In this document: positions 16,087 to 24,830 of the stretch, piece by piece | Position numbering within the stretch: position 1 is the first letter of the stretch | How the letters are laid out: every line of letters begins with the position of its first letter | DNA from: Kribbella sp. VKM Ac-2569 | GTDB lineage: Bacteria; Actinomycetota; Actinomycetes; Propionibacteriales; Kribbellaceae | DNA: 64,000 bases | Direction of reading: 5' to 3' | Assembly: GCF_004216905.1 (NCBI RefSeq) | Contig: NZ_SGXJ01000004.1 | Location: 806,001 to 870,000 of the forward strand | The notes under the pieces: model-generated | What the model saw: only the letters and a program-made list of their open reading frames with translations | What the model was told of the DNA's origin: nothing | Databases searched by the model: none | Program-made: the position numbers and the translations under genes

Positions 16087-18852
16087 GTGACCTATGTCGA
16101 AGACTTTGCTTCCGGTGAGAACGTGCTGGCGCCGCGCGCCTGGCTGGATGACGACTCCGGGCGCGTGGCGCTCAGCGGGGACTGGAGCTTCCGGCTGTCC
16201 CCGACCGTGGCGGACGCGCCGGACGATCTGAAGGACCCGGACACCTCCGGCTGGGACACCATCGCGGTCCCGGGCCACTGGCAGCTGAACGGGTACGGCG
16301 CGCCGGCGTACACGAACGTGGTCTACCCGTTCCCGCTCGAGCCGCCGTACGTGCCGACCGACAACCCGACCGGCGACTACGTCCGGACCGTGACGGTGCC
16401 GGCGGACTTCGAAGGCGCCCGGATCGTGCTCCGGTTCGAGGGCGTGGACTCGCGGTTCGCGGTGTACGTGAACGGCGAGCGGGTCGGCTGGTCGTCCGGC
16501 TCCCGGCTGGCGTCGGAGTTCGACGTCACGTCGTTGGTTGCTCCGGGCAAGGAAGCGCGGATCGCCGTCCGCGTGCACCAGTGGTCGACCGGCAGCTACG
16601 TCGAGGACCAGGACATGTGGTGGCTGTCCGGGATCTTCCGCGAGGTCAACCTGCTCGCGCTGCGTCCGGACGCGCCGACGGACGTCTTCGTCAAGGCCGC
16701 GTGGGACCACATCGACGGCGCCGGCACGCTGCTGGTCGAGTCCGACGTACCCGGCACGGTGACCGTCCCCGAACTCGGGGTGGAGTTGGCGACCGGCGAG
16801 CACACCCGGGTCGAGGGCGTGCAGCCGTGGAGCGCCGAGGTGCCGCGGCTGTACGACGCCGTACTGCGGACTGCCGGTGGTGACGTGCGGCTGCGGATCG
16901 GGTTCCGGACCGTCGCGATCGTCGACGGGATCTTCACGGTCAACGGCAACCGGGTGCTGTTCAATGGCGTCAACCGGCACGAGTTCCACCCGGACCGGGG
17001 CCGCTCGCTGACCGAGCAGGACATGCTGGACGACGTACTGATCATGAAGCGGGCCGGGATCAACGCGGTCCGCACCAGCCACTACCCGCCGCACCCGCAC
17101 TTCCTGTCGCTGTGCGACGAGTACGGGCTGTACGTGGTCGACGAGTGCGACCTCGAGACCCACGGGTTCGGGTACGAGCCGCAGCCGCCGAAGCTGCCGA
17201 ACCCGGTGATGGACGAGCGGTTCCGCGACGACATGGTCGACCGGATGCGCCGTACCGTGCAGCGCGACAAGAACCACCCGTCGATCGTCCTCTGGTCGCT
17301 CGGCAACGAGTGCGGGATGGGCGACAACCTCAAGGCGATGTACGACCTGGTCAAGGAACTCGACCCGTCGCGGCCGGTGCACTACGAGCGCGACCGGGAC
17401 GCCGAGTTCGTCGACATCTACTCGAGCATGTACACCTCGCCCGCGGGTGTCGCGGAGATCGGCGAGGACACGTCGTCGTACCGAGGGCTGCCGTTCATCC
17501 TCTGCGAGTACGGCCACGCGATGGGCAACGGGCCGGGCGGGCTGCTCGACTACCGCGAGGTCTTCGAGAAGTACCCGCGCTGCCAGGGCGGATTCATCTG
17601 GGAGTTCATCGATCACGGCCTGCGGACCACGATCGACGGCCGCGAGGTCTACGCGTACGGCGGGGACTTCGGGGAGACGATCCACGACGGGAACTTCGTC
17701 TGCGACGGTCTGCTGTTCCCGGACCGGACGCCGTCGCCCGGGATGCACGAGTACATCAAGGTGATCGAGCCGCTGCGTATCGTTGCTGACGGCAACCGCG
17801 TGTCGATCACCAACCGCTACGAGGTCCTCGACACCAGCCACCTGAGCTTCAGCTACGTCGTCGAGACCGAAGGCTCACGTGTTGATGGCGGGAGCCTGTC
17901 GGTTCCGGCGATCGCGCCTGGCGAGACCGTGACGGTCGAGTTGCCGTCGGTGGATGCCTCGAAGCCCGAGACCTGGGTGACCGTCACCGCTTCTTTGGCC
18001 GAGACGACGTCCTGGACCGAGGCCGGCCACCGCATCGCCTGGGGCCAGATCCGGCTGGACGAGCCTGCTGCCGCCGAGGTTGTGGTGAGCGGTTCGCCGG
18101 CCGCGGGTGAGGCCGGGATCGACGGGATCACCGTCGCCGGCGTGAAGAACGCTCGGCTGGATGTTTGGCGGGCGCCGATCGACAACGACGCGATCCCCGG
18201 CGTCGCCGCGGCCTGGCGCGAGGAAGGGCTGCACCGCGTGCAGCACCGGATCGTGTCGCAGGGCGAGCGCGACGGTGCCTGGGAGGTCGTCACCCGGACC
18301 GCGCCGCCGCAGTTGCAGTGGGGCCTGCGCAGCACCTGGCGCTGGACCGCTGTCGACGACGGCGTGGTGCTGGAGCTGAGCGTCGTACCGGAAGGGCTGT
18401 TCCCGGAGGTGCTGCCGCGGCTCGGCATCACGTTCGAGCTGCCGAAGGTGCAGCAGGTCGAGTGGTTCGGGACCGGCCCGAACGAGGCGTACGTCGACAC
18501 CCGCGAGGCCGCCGCGGTCGGCAAGTACGCCGCCACGGTCGCCGAACTGCAGACGCCGTACGTCCGCCCGCAGGAGAACGGCCACCGCATCGACACCCGC
18601 TGGGCCGCGCTCGACGGCCTTCGGATCGAGGCGGTCGACCAGCTCTTCGGCCTGACCGTCCGCGACTGGACGTCGGCCGACCTGGAGAACGCGACCCACA
18701 CCGCGTTCCTCACCTCAGGCGACACCACCCACGTCACCATCGACATCGCCCAAACCGGCGTCGGCACCGCCGCCTGCGGCCCCGCCCTCCCCGACCGAGA
18801 CAAACTCAAAACCGCCGCGTCGAATCTCACGCTCCGCTTCACGACGCGGTGA
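16087..18852 (+). CDS. Beta-galactosidase, glycoside hydrolase family 2
   Basis: The product of about 921 residues has the LacZ layout: a sugar-binding jelly roll (VPGHWQLNGYGAPAYTNVVYPF near residue 60), an immunoglobulin-like domain, the catalytic barrel from about residue 280, and a C-terminal beta-sandwich (small chain domain). The acid/base is Glu408 in WSLGNECG and the nucleophile is Glu474 in ILCEYGHAMGNGPGG. Metal and sugar-binding stretches FNGVNRHEFHPDRGR and TSHYPPHP are conserved. There is no signal peptide, so it acts in the cytoplasm on lactose-type beta-galactosides. No transporter or sugar regulator adjoins it. The start GTG 16087 (TYVEDFASGE) fits the family better than ATG 16057. 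Confidence 0.95.
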   Translation: MTYVEDFASGENVLAPRAWLDDDSGRVALSGDWSFRLSPTVADAPDDLKDPDTSGWDTIAVPGHWQLNGYGAPAYTNVVYPFPLEPPYVPTDNPTGDYVRTVTVPADFEGARIVLRFEGVDSRFAVYVNGERVGWSSGSRLASEFDVTSLVAPGKEARIAVRVHQWSTGSYVEDQDMWWLSGIFREVNLLALRPDAPTDVFVKAAWDHIDGAGTLLVESDVPGTVTVPELGVELATGEHTRVEGVQPWSAEVPRLYDAVLRTAGGDVRLRIGFRTVAIVDGIFTVNGNRVLFNGVNRHEFHPDRGRSLTEQDMLDDVLIMKRAGINAVRTSHYPPHPHFLSLCDEYGLYVVDECDLETHGFGYEPQPPKLPNPVMDERFRDDMVDRMRRTVQRDKNHPSIVLWSLGNECGMGDNLKAMYDLVKELDPSRPVHYERDRDAEFVDIYSSMYTSPAGVAEIGEDTSSYRGLPFILCEYGHAMGNGPGGLLDYREVFEKYPRCQGGFIWEFIDHGLRTTIDGREVYAYGGDFGETIHDGNFVCDGLLFPDRTPSPGMHEYIKVIEPLRIVADGNRVSITNRYEVLDTSHLSFSYVVETEGSRVDGGSLSVPAIAPGETVTVELPSVDASKPETWVTVTASLAETTSWTEAGHRIAWGQIRLDEPAAAEVVVSGSPAAGEAGIDGITVAGVKNARLDVWRAPIDNDAIPGVAAAWREEGLHRVQHRIVSQGERDGAWEVVTRTAPPQLQWGLRSTWRWTAVDDGVVLELSVVPEGLFPEVLPRLGITFELPKVQQVEWFGTGPNEAYVDTREAAAVGKYAATVAELQTPYVRPQENGHRIDTRWAALDGLRIEAVDQLFGLTVRDWTSADLENATHTAFLTSGDTTHVTIDIAQTGVGTAACGPALPDRDKLKTAASNLTLRFTTR

Positions 18853-18855
18853 TGC

Positions 18856-18945
18856 CGGATCGCCAGGCCATCACAATCCCCGCAATCCGGCGCGCCCCCG
18901 CGTGAGTGCGCCTGCGAACCCCACTTGTGATGGCCTGGCGATCCG
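18856..18945. repeat. Perfect 21-bp inverted repeat between convergent genes
   Basis: Arms at 18856-18876 and 18925-18945 are exact reverse complements (core GCCAGGCCATCAC / GTGATGGCCTGGC) around a 48-nt spacer that has its own GGCGC/GCGCC pairing. It begins 4 bp after the beta-galactosidase stop and ends 2 bp before the stop of the convergent MocR gene. It may act as a bidirectional terminator, or be a dispersed palindromic element. Confidence 0.7.
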
Positions 18946-18946
18946 C

Positions 18947-20359
18947 TCAGACGGCGATGGCCGGTCGCGGGTGTACCCGGTCGGTTGGTGGGTGGTAGGC
19001 GGACCAAGCGTTGGTGAGGCGTCGGACGGCTTCGGTGAGGTCTTCTGGGCGGGCTCGGAAGTGTAGGCGGACGTAGGCGTCGCTGGCGCCGGTGACGTCG
19101 AGGCCGGAGCCGGGGAGGATTGCGAGACCGTGGCGGAGGGCGGTCTGGGCGAAGGACGTGCCGTCGCCGTACGGCAGGCGCGCCCAGAGGCACTGGCCGC
19201 CTGTCAGAGGTGTGGTCTGCCACGTGGGGAGGGCCTGGGTCAGCTCGGTGTGTAGGTGGTCGTGGCGGGTCTTGAGGGTTTGGTGCAGGGCCGGGCCGTC
19301 CAGGAGCGGGAGCAGGTGTACGGCGGCCAGCTGGGTCGGGACGTTGCCGCCTAGGTCGTGGACCGCGCGGAGGCGGGCCAGGCGGTTGATCAAGGGTGGT
19401 GCAGCGCGGATCCAGCCGATCCGCAGGCCGCCCCAGATGCTCTTGCTGAGCGAGCCGATCGAGATGACGGAGTCGCCGTACGCCGCGATCGGCGTGGGCA
19501 ACGCCTCACCAGGGAACCTGAGGTCGGCCGGCACCTCGTCCTCGATCACCGGGATCCCTGCGCCGGCCACCCGCTGACGTGCGAGGGCGGACATCACCGA
19601 GCCGGTCGGGTTCTGGTACGTCGGGATCACGTAGGCGAGCGCCGGACGCCGCTCCCGGATCGCCCCCTCGAGCCCCTCGAGTCCCACCGGCAGACCACGC
19701 AGTACGGCGCCCTCCTCCCGGAACACCTCCAGCGCGCCCGGGTACGTCGGCGCCTCGACGAGCACCTGGTCCCCGGGCGACACGAGAGCGTGGGCCAGCA
19801 GGGACAGGGCCTGTTGACCGCCGTTCGTCACCAGAATCTGCCCAGGACCGGTTGGTACGCCGCGAGCCGTGTAGCGATCCGCCAGCGCCTCGCGGAGCGC
19901 CGGGTGGCCGTACGGGTAGTAGCCGATGTCGTCGGTGACGCGTGCGAGCTCGGGTGCGATCGTGGCGAACGCCTCCGCCAGTTGCGGTGGCGGATCACCT
20001 GGTGCGGCACAGATGGCCAGCAGTACGTCGTCATCCCGGGCCTCCAGGGAGTCCAGGAAGATCGGGTCGACCGGTGCGTCCTCGACCTGCCCGTTTCGAG
20101 GTACGTCGGCAACGCGTGTCCCGCTGCCCTGCTTGCGCGTGATGCGCCCTTCGGCCCGGAGCAGGTCGTAGGCGGCGACCACCGTCGTACGGCCGACCGC
20201 CAGAGCACCTGCCAGCGCGCGGTCCGGTGGAAGTAGTACGCCCGGCGGGAGTTCACCGTCGTCGATCAGTTGCCGCAGGCGGGCCGCGAGCAGCACGTAC
20301 AGCGGGCCGCGGCCGGACGACCAGCGGCCCAATCGGTCGACTACCTCGATTGGTCTCAT
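18947..20359 (-). CDS. MocR-type transcriptional regulator (GntR wHTH fused to aminotransferase fold), copy 1
   Basis: The 470-residue protein has an N-terminal GntR winged helix (LYVLLAARLRQLIDDGELPPG, then ALAVGRTTVVAAYDLL) and a fold-type I aminotransferase domain with the PLP lysine in SIGSLSKSIWGGLRIGW. MocR proteins sense PLP or an amino compound and regulate a neighbouring gene. Here the aminotransferase gene diverges from it, 63 bp away, and is the obvious target. ATG 20359 is chosen because the wHTH starts immediately after it; the frame is open a further 99 codons over the neighbour, with no family similarity. Three ATTGG-type motifs lie at and upstream of the start. Confidence 0.9.
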   Translation of the reverse strand: MRPIEVVDRLGRWSSGRGPLYVLLAARLRQLIDDGELPPGVLLPPDRALAGALAVGRTTVVAAYDLLRAEGRITRKQGSGTRVADVPRNGQVEDAPVDPIFLDSLEARDDDVLLAICAAPGDPPPQLAEAFATIAPELARVTDDIGYYPYGHPALREALADRYTARGVPTGPGQILVTNGGQQALSLLAHALVSPGDQVLVEAPTYPGALEVFREEGAVLRGLPVGLEGLEGAIRERRPALAYVIPTYQNPTGSVMSALARQRVAGAGIPVIEDEVPADLRFPGEALPTPIAAYGDSVISIGSLSKSIWGGLRIGWIRAAPPLINRLARLRAVHDLGGNVPTQLAAVHLLPLLDGPALHQTLKTRHDHLHTELTQALPTWQTTPLTGGQCLWARLPYGDGTSFAQTALRHGLAILPGSGLDVTGASDAYVRLHFRARPEDLTEAVRRLTNAWSAYHPPTDRVHPRPAIAV

Positions 20360-20389
20360 CTGCGAACCAATTCTGCCGGATTGGCTCTC
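20348..20389. promoter_or_regulatory. Putative MocR operator in the divergent region
   Basis: Three related motifs occur in 42 bp: ATTGGTCT (20349-20356), its inverted form GAACCAAT (20364-20371) and ATTGGCTC (20380-20387). The two direct copies are 31 bp apart, close to three helical turns. The first copy overlaps the MocR start codon, which suggests autorepression together with control of the aminotransferase gene. Confidence 0.45.
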
Positions 20390-20422
20390 CACCGACCAGT
20401 GCGAGTCCAGAACGATGGCGGT

Positions 20423-21514
20423 ATGCCGACCTTCCCGAGCAACCCGATCATGTCTCTGACCGCCGAGCAGCCGCGGCACGAACTGGGCGAGAGCTACGGC
20501 CCGGATCTCCGGCTCGCGGACCTGCTCACGCCCGAGCTGGGCGACCTCGAACTCGGCTACGGCACGGCAGCCGGCGACGTTCGGCTCCGTACGGCGATCG
20601 CGGACCGGCACGGCGTACGGCCCGAGGACGTGGTCGTCACTGTGGGCGGGATGCACGGGATCTTCCTCCTCGCCTACCTACTGGAGGGAGAGGTGGTGAC
20701 GACGGCGCCGCAGTTCCCGATGACGCGCAGTGCGTTCGACACGGTCGGTGCGTCGGTGCGGGTCGTTCCGCTGAGCTTCGACGCGGGCTACCGGCTCACT
20801 GCGGATGCGGTGCGTGCGCAGCTGACGTCGGAGACCATGCTGGTCAGTTTGGCGACACCTCAGAATCCGTCCGGTGTCGCCGTACCGCCGGAGACCCTGC
20901 GCGACATCGTCGATGCGATGAGCGAGATCTGCCCAGACGCGTACTTGATGGTGGACGAGACCTATCGGACCGCGGCGTACGGCGACGATCCGGTCGCGGA
21001 CACAGCGCTCCGGCTCGGGCCGAAGGTGGTGTCCGTCGCGTCGCTGTCGAAGTGCCATGGGGCGGCCGGGTTGCGGATCGGGTGGGTGATCAGCACCGAC
21101 GCTGGCCTGGTCGAGCAGTTGACGACGGCGAAGTTCAACACGGTGGTCACCGCGTCCACGGTCACGGAGGCGCTGGCGATTCGGGTGTTCGAGCAGGAGG
21201 ACGAGATCCTCGCCGTACGACGGCCTTGGCTGGAGCAGAACCTGCTGATGACGCAGGACTGGGTCGACGCGAACAGCGAGCTTGTTGAGTGGGTTCGGCC
21301 GGATGCCGGGGCGCTGTGCGTGATCCGGCTCAAGCCGTCCGTCGATCTCGAGCGGTTCCGGCGTGCGGCGGCGGAGGGTGGCGTCCGGCTGGCCGAGGGG
21401 GACTGGTTCGGGGACGAGCCGCGGGTGTTCCGGCTCGGGTTCGGCTTCCTGCCGGCGGGCGAGTTGAAGGCCGCACTGGATGCGCTGGGCGAGGCTGTCC
21501 ACGCTGCCCACTAG
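20423..21514 (+). CDS. PLP-dependent aminotransferase, class I/II
   Basis: The 363-residue fold-type I enzyme has ELGYGTAAGDVRLRTAI near residue 45, YLMVDETYRTAAYG (PLP-phenol Asp and Tyr region) and the PLP-binding lysine in VASLSKCHGAAGLRIGW. The C-terminal Arg that binds the substrate carboxylate is probably in RLGFGF. Substrate unknown; related proteins are annotated as aspartate- or alanine-type transaminases. It diverges from a MocR regulator that probably controls it. ATG 20423 lacks an evident Shine-Dalgarno sequence. Its TAG stop is part of the -10 hexamer of the next gene. Confidence 0.88.
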   Translation: MPTFPSNPIMSLTAEQPRHELGESYGPDLRLADLLTPELGDLELGYGTAAGDVRLRTAIADRHGVRPEDVVVTVGGMHGIFLLAYLLEGEVVTTAPQFPMTRSAFDTVGASVRVVPLSFDAGYRLTADAVRAQLTSETMLVSLATPQNPSGVAVPPETLRDIVDAMSEICPDAYLMVDETYRTAAYGDDPVADTALRLGPKVVSVASLSKCHGAAGLRIGWVISTDAGLVEQLTTAKFNTVVTASTVTEALAIRVFEQEDEILAVRRPWLEQNLLMTQDWVDANSELVEWVRPDAGALCVIRLKPSVDLERFRRAAAEGGVRLAEGDWFGDEPRVFRLGFGFLPAGELKAALDALGEAVHAAH

Positions 21515-21517
21515 GCT
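21512..21517 (+). promoter_or_regulatory. -10 element for leaderless tmk fusion gene
   Basis: TAGGCT ends 6 nt before GTG 21524, which places the transcription start at the GTG. The hexamer contains the stop codon of the preceding aminotransferase gene. Confidence 0.45.
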
Positions 21518-21523
21518 TGCGGT

Positions 21524-23509
21524 GTGCCGGAGGCTTATGACCCGTTGACTGATCCTGCACCGGCGCACGACGTGCGGGCGGTGTTGCGGATCCGGGCGTT
21601 CCGGCGGCTGTGGATCGCGTTCGGGCTGTCGAGCCTCGGGGACTGGATCGGCCTGCTGGCGCTGACCGCGATGGCGAAGTCGTTCGCCGGCGACGACTAC
21701 CAGGCGGCCAACTTCGCGATCGGCGGCGTGCTGTTCCTGCGTGTGCTGCCCGCGCTGGTGATGGGCCCGGTGGCGGGCTGGATCGCGGACCGGCTGGATC
21801 GGCGCTGGACGATGATTGTCGGCGACCTGGTCCGGGCCGCGTTCTTCGTCAGCATCCCGATCGTCGGCACGCTGACCTGGGTGCTGGTGGCAACGGTGCT
21901 GATCGAGATCGTCAGCCTGATCTGGGGTCCGGCCAAGGACGCCAGCGTGCCCAACCTGGTGCCCCGGCACCGGCTCGAGGCGGCCAATCAGCTCAGCCTG
22001 ATCACGACGTACGGGACCGCGTTGCCGGCCGCGGCCATCTTCACCGCGATCACCCTGGTGTCGCGCTGGGCCGGCGACTTCGCCATCGACCTGGCCGTGT
22101 ACGTGAACGCCGCGACCTTCGTCATCTCGGCGTTCGCGATCGTGTCGGTCGCCGAGATCGGCCGCGCGATTCACGAGCACGAGGACCATCCGACGCTGTG
22201 GCGGACCGTGGTCGAGGGCTGGTCCTACGTCACCGGCACTCCGGTGGTTCGCGGTCTCGTGATCGGGATCTCCGGCGCGTTCGCGGCCGGTGCGGTCGTG
22301 ATCGGACTCGGCCGCACGTACGTCGAAGGGCTGGGCGCCGGCGACCCCGGGTACGGCGTGCTGTTCGGTGCCGTGTTCGGCGGTCTCGCGCTGGGCATGG
22401 GTTTCGCGCCACGGATCTTCTCCGGACTGTCCCGGCGTCGGCTGTTCGCGGCCGGGCTGGTCGGGTCGGGGATCTGCCTGGCCGGGCTGGCGTTGATCCA
22501 GCAGATCGAGATCGCCACGATGATCGCGGTCCTGCTCGGGTTCTGCGCCGGCGGCTCGTGGGTCTCCGGGTACACGTTGCTCGGTCTCGAGGTGCCGGAC
22601 GCCGTGCGCGGGCGGACGTTCGCGTTCGTGCAGTCGGCCGTCCGGACGGTGCTCGCGGTCACGTTGGCGATCGCGCCGTTCGCCGCGGGCGCGATCGGCC
22701 GGCACACGTGGACGATCGGCGGCCGTTCGGCGACGTACAACGGCGCCTCGATGACGATGGTCGCGGCGGCGGTCCTGGCCGGGGTGATCGGCCTGCTCGC
22801 CTGGCGGCAGATGGACGACCGCCCAGGGGTTCCGTTCTGGCGCGACGTACGGCGAAGTTTCGGGAAGACGCGTGGCGACTATCCGACGACCGGGCTGTTC
22901 ATCGCGCTCGAGGGCGGCGACGGCGCCGGTAAGTCGACGCAGTCCGCGCTCCTGGTGACATGGCTGGAGGAGCAGGGCCAACAGGTGCTGCTGACCCGCG
23001 AACCGGGCGCGACCGAGCTCGGCAAGACGCTCCGGCAGATCGTCCTCGACCCGGCGACCGGCGACATCTCGCACCGCGCCGAGGCGTTGCTGTATGCCGC
23101 CGACAAGGCCGAGCACGTCGACTCGGTGATCAAGCCGGCGCTGAAGTCTGGCGCGGTCGTGATCACCGATCGGTACGTCGACTCCGCGCTGGCGTACCAG
23201 GGCTCCGGCCGGGATCTGGATCTGTCCGACGTCGAGCGGGTGAATCGTTGGGCCACCAACGACCTCCGGCCGAATCTCACGATCCTGCTCGACATGCCGC
23301 CGAAGGGCGGGCTCGGCCGGTTCGCCGAACGGGACCGGATCGAGGCGCAGTCCGACGCGTTCCACGAGCGGGTGCGGAACGCGTTCCTCGAGCTGGCCGC
23401 TGCCGAGCCCCAGCACTACCTGGTGCTCGACGCGACCCAGGACCGCGAGGACATCGCGCAACAGATCCGCGCCCGGCTGCAACCGATGCTTCCCAAGGTG
23501 GGCCTATGA
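21524..23509 (+). CDS. tmk: Fused MFS-type membrane domain and thymidylate kinase
   Basis: The 661-residue protein has two parts. Residues ~20-430 are an MFS-like domain with about 12 hydrophobic segments and typical loops (GWIADRLDRRWTM, MGFAPRIFSGLSRRRLF). Residues ~455-661 are a complete dTMP kinase: P-loop EGGDGAGKST (463-472), DRYVDSALAYQG lid/substrate motif and LTREPGATELG. The kinase converts dTMP to dTDP for DNA synthesis. The fusion is known in actinobacteria, where the membrane part has no demonstrated substrate. No stop or frameshift separates the parts, and the stop overlaps the holB start (ATGA), so both parts and holB are co-expressed. Confidence 0.93.
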   Translation: MPEAYDPLTDPAPAHDVRAVLRIRAFRRLWIAFGLSSLGDWIGLLALTAMAKSFAGDDYQAANFAIGGVLFLRVLPALVMGPVAGWIADRLDRRWTMIVGDLVRAAFFVSIPIVGTLTWVLVATVLIEIVSLIWGPAKDASVPNLVPRHRLEAANQLSLITTYGTALPAAAIFTAITLVSRWAGDFAIDLAVYVNAATFVISAFAIVSVAEIGRAIHEHEDHPTLWRTVVEGWSYVTGTPVVRGLVIGISGAFAAGAVVIGLGRTYVEGLGAGDPGYGVLFGAVFGGLALGMGFAPRIFSGLSRRRLFAAGLVGSGICLAGLALIQQIEIATMIAVLLGFCAGGSWVSGYTLLGLEVPDAVRGRTFAFVQSAVRTVLAVTLAIAPFAAGAIGRHTWTIGGRSATYNGASMTMVAAAVLAGVIGLLAWRQMDDRPGVPFWRDVRRSFGKTRGDYPTTGLFIALEGGDGAGKSTQSALLVTWLEEQGQQVLLTREPGATELGKTLRQIVLDPATGDISHRAEALLYAADKAEHVDSVIKPALKSGAVVITDRYVDSALAYQGSGRDLDLSDVERVNRWATNDLRPNLTILLDMPPKGGLGRFAERDRIEAQSDAFHERVRNAFLELAAAEPQHYLVLDATQDREDIAQQIRARLQPMLPKVGL

Positions 23510-24714
23510 GTGTCTGGGACGACCTGGTCGGGCAGGAGCCCGCGGTCGCCGTACTGCGGAAGGCCGTCGACGGCGCTGCTGCCGCGCTGCGGGGCGAGCG
23601 AGGTCCCGCGGTCGCCGGGATGACGCACGCGTGGCTGATCACGGGGCCACCCGGATCCGGCCGGTCGAACGCGGGCCGGGCTTTCGCGGCCGCGCTGCAG
23701 TGCGCGAACAACGGCTGCGGCGAGTGCAACGAATGCCGTACGGCGCTGAGCGGCGCACACCCCGATGTGTCGCTGATCCGCACCGAACTGCTGTCGATCC
23801 GGGTCAGTGAGGTCCGCGAGCTCGTGCGTCGGGCCGCGATGAGCCCGACGCAGGGCCGGTGGCAGGTGATGGTCGTCGAGGACGCGGACCGCCTCACCGA
23901 GCAGGCCGCGGACGCGTTGCTGAAAAGCATCGAGGAGCCGTCGCCGCGGACCGTCTGGGTGTTGTGCGCGCCGACGGTCGAGGACGTCGTACCGACGATT
24001 CGGTCCCGCTGCCGGCTGCTGGTGCTGCGGACGCCGCCGGTCGCCGCGGTTGCGGAGATGCTGAGCCGGACCCTCGACATCGGCCAGGACCTGGCGTGGT
24101 TCGCGGCGCGGGCCGCGCAGGGGCACATCGGTCGGGCGCGGGCGCTGGCCCGCGACGAGGCGGTTCGCGAGCGGCGGAACAAGGTGCTCGAGGTGCCGTT
24201 CGCGCTGCGTGATCTCGGGGCCTGCCTGAAGGCGGCGCAACGGCTGGTCGAGGCCGCCAAGGAAGAGGCCAAGGCCAGCGCGGAGAAGGTCGACGAGAAG
24301 GAGCGGGCCGCGCTCGAGCAGGCGCTCGGCGTCGGCACGAAGGGCGCCCGGCCGCGCGAGGCGAACGCGGCGCTGAAGGAGCTCGAGGAACAGCAGAAGG
24401 CTCGCGCGAAGCGGTGGGAACGCGATGTTCTGGACCGTTCGCTGGTCGATCTGATGGCGCTCTACCGGGATGTGCTGGTCGTGCAGACCAGGTCCGGCAG
24501 CGAGCTGATCAACGCCGAGCTGCACCGCAACATCGAGCAGCTCGGGAGCCGGACGACACCCGAGCAGACGGTACGCCGGATCGACGCGATCTCGATGTGC
24601 CGGGATGCGATCGAGGCGAACGTGGCGCCGCTGGTGGCGCTCGAGGCCATGACGGTCGGACTGTTCGAGGGCCGCAGCGACGGCTTCACGATCCCGCGGC
24701 GCCCACAGCGCTGA
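23506..24714 (+). CDS. holB: DNA polymerase III delta' subunit
   Basis: The 402-residue clamp-loader subunit starts in the ATGA overlap with tmk, the usual gene pair. It begins SVWDDLVGQEPAVAVL and has a P-loop-like GPPGSGRSNAGR (Arg replacing the Walker Lys), a Zn-finger (C-NNGCGECNEC near residue 65), MVVEDADRLTEQAADALLKSIEEPSP and TIRSRCRLL. The degenerate P-loop agrees with delta' being a non-hydrolysing subunit. A charged helical insert (AKEEAKASAEKVDEKERAALEQ) near residue 250 is typical of actinobacterial copies. Confidence 0.94.
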   Translation: MSVWDDLVGQEPAVAVLRKAVDGAAAALRGERGPAVAGMTHAWLITGPPGSGRSNAGRAFAAALQCANNGCGECNECRTALSGAHPDVSLIRTELLSIRVSEVRELVRRAAMSPTQGRWQVMVVEDADRLTEQAADALLKSIEEPSPRTVWVLCAPTVEDVVPTIRSRCRLLVLRTPPVAAVAEMLSRTLDIGQDLAWFAARAAQGHIGRARALARDEAVRERRNKVLEVPFALRDLGACLKAAQRLVEAAKEEAKASAEKVDEKERAALEQALGVGTKGARPREANAALKELEEQQKARAKRWERDVLDRSLVDLMALYRDVLVVQTRSGSELINAELHRNIEQLGSRTTPEQTVRRIDAISMCRDAIEANVAPLVALEAMTVGLFEGRSDGFTIPRRPQR

Positions 24715-24731
24715 GTCGTTCATCACGCCAC

Positions 24732-24792
24732 GTCCGATAACTGGGCGGAACCTGTAACACCGAGACCAGCGGGTCCGATGACTGGGTAAACC
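24732..24792 (+). repeat. Imperfect direct repeat upstream of the DUF4190-like gene
   Basis: GTCCGATaACTGGG (from 24732) and GTCCGATgACTGGG (from 24773) are 41 bp apart and are each followed within 3-9 bases by GGGCGGAACC- or GGGCGAACC-like text. They lie in the 116-bp gap before ATG 24831. The spacing of about four helical turns fits a double operator, but no regulator can be named. Confidence 0.4.
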
Positions 24793-24830
24793 GGGCGAAC
24801 CGCTCGGCACAACTTGCCGAACGGACAAAG

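Noticed and set aside
20678..23482. Very long open frame on the minus strand, antisense to the aminotransferase, tmk and holB region
   Set aside because: High GC content keeps the antisense frame open. The translation is Arg/Pro/Gly/Asp-rich without any family motif, while the plus-strand genes are unmistakable.
23630..23670. Degenerate P-loop (GPPGSGRS) in holB, considered a disabling mutation
   Set aside because: Delta' subunits do not normally hydrolyse ATP, so loss of the Walker Lys is expected.
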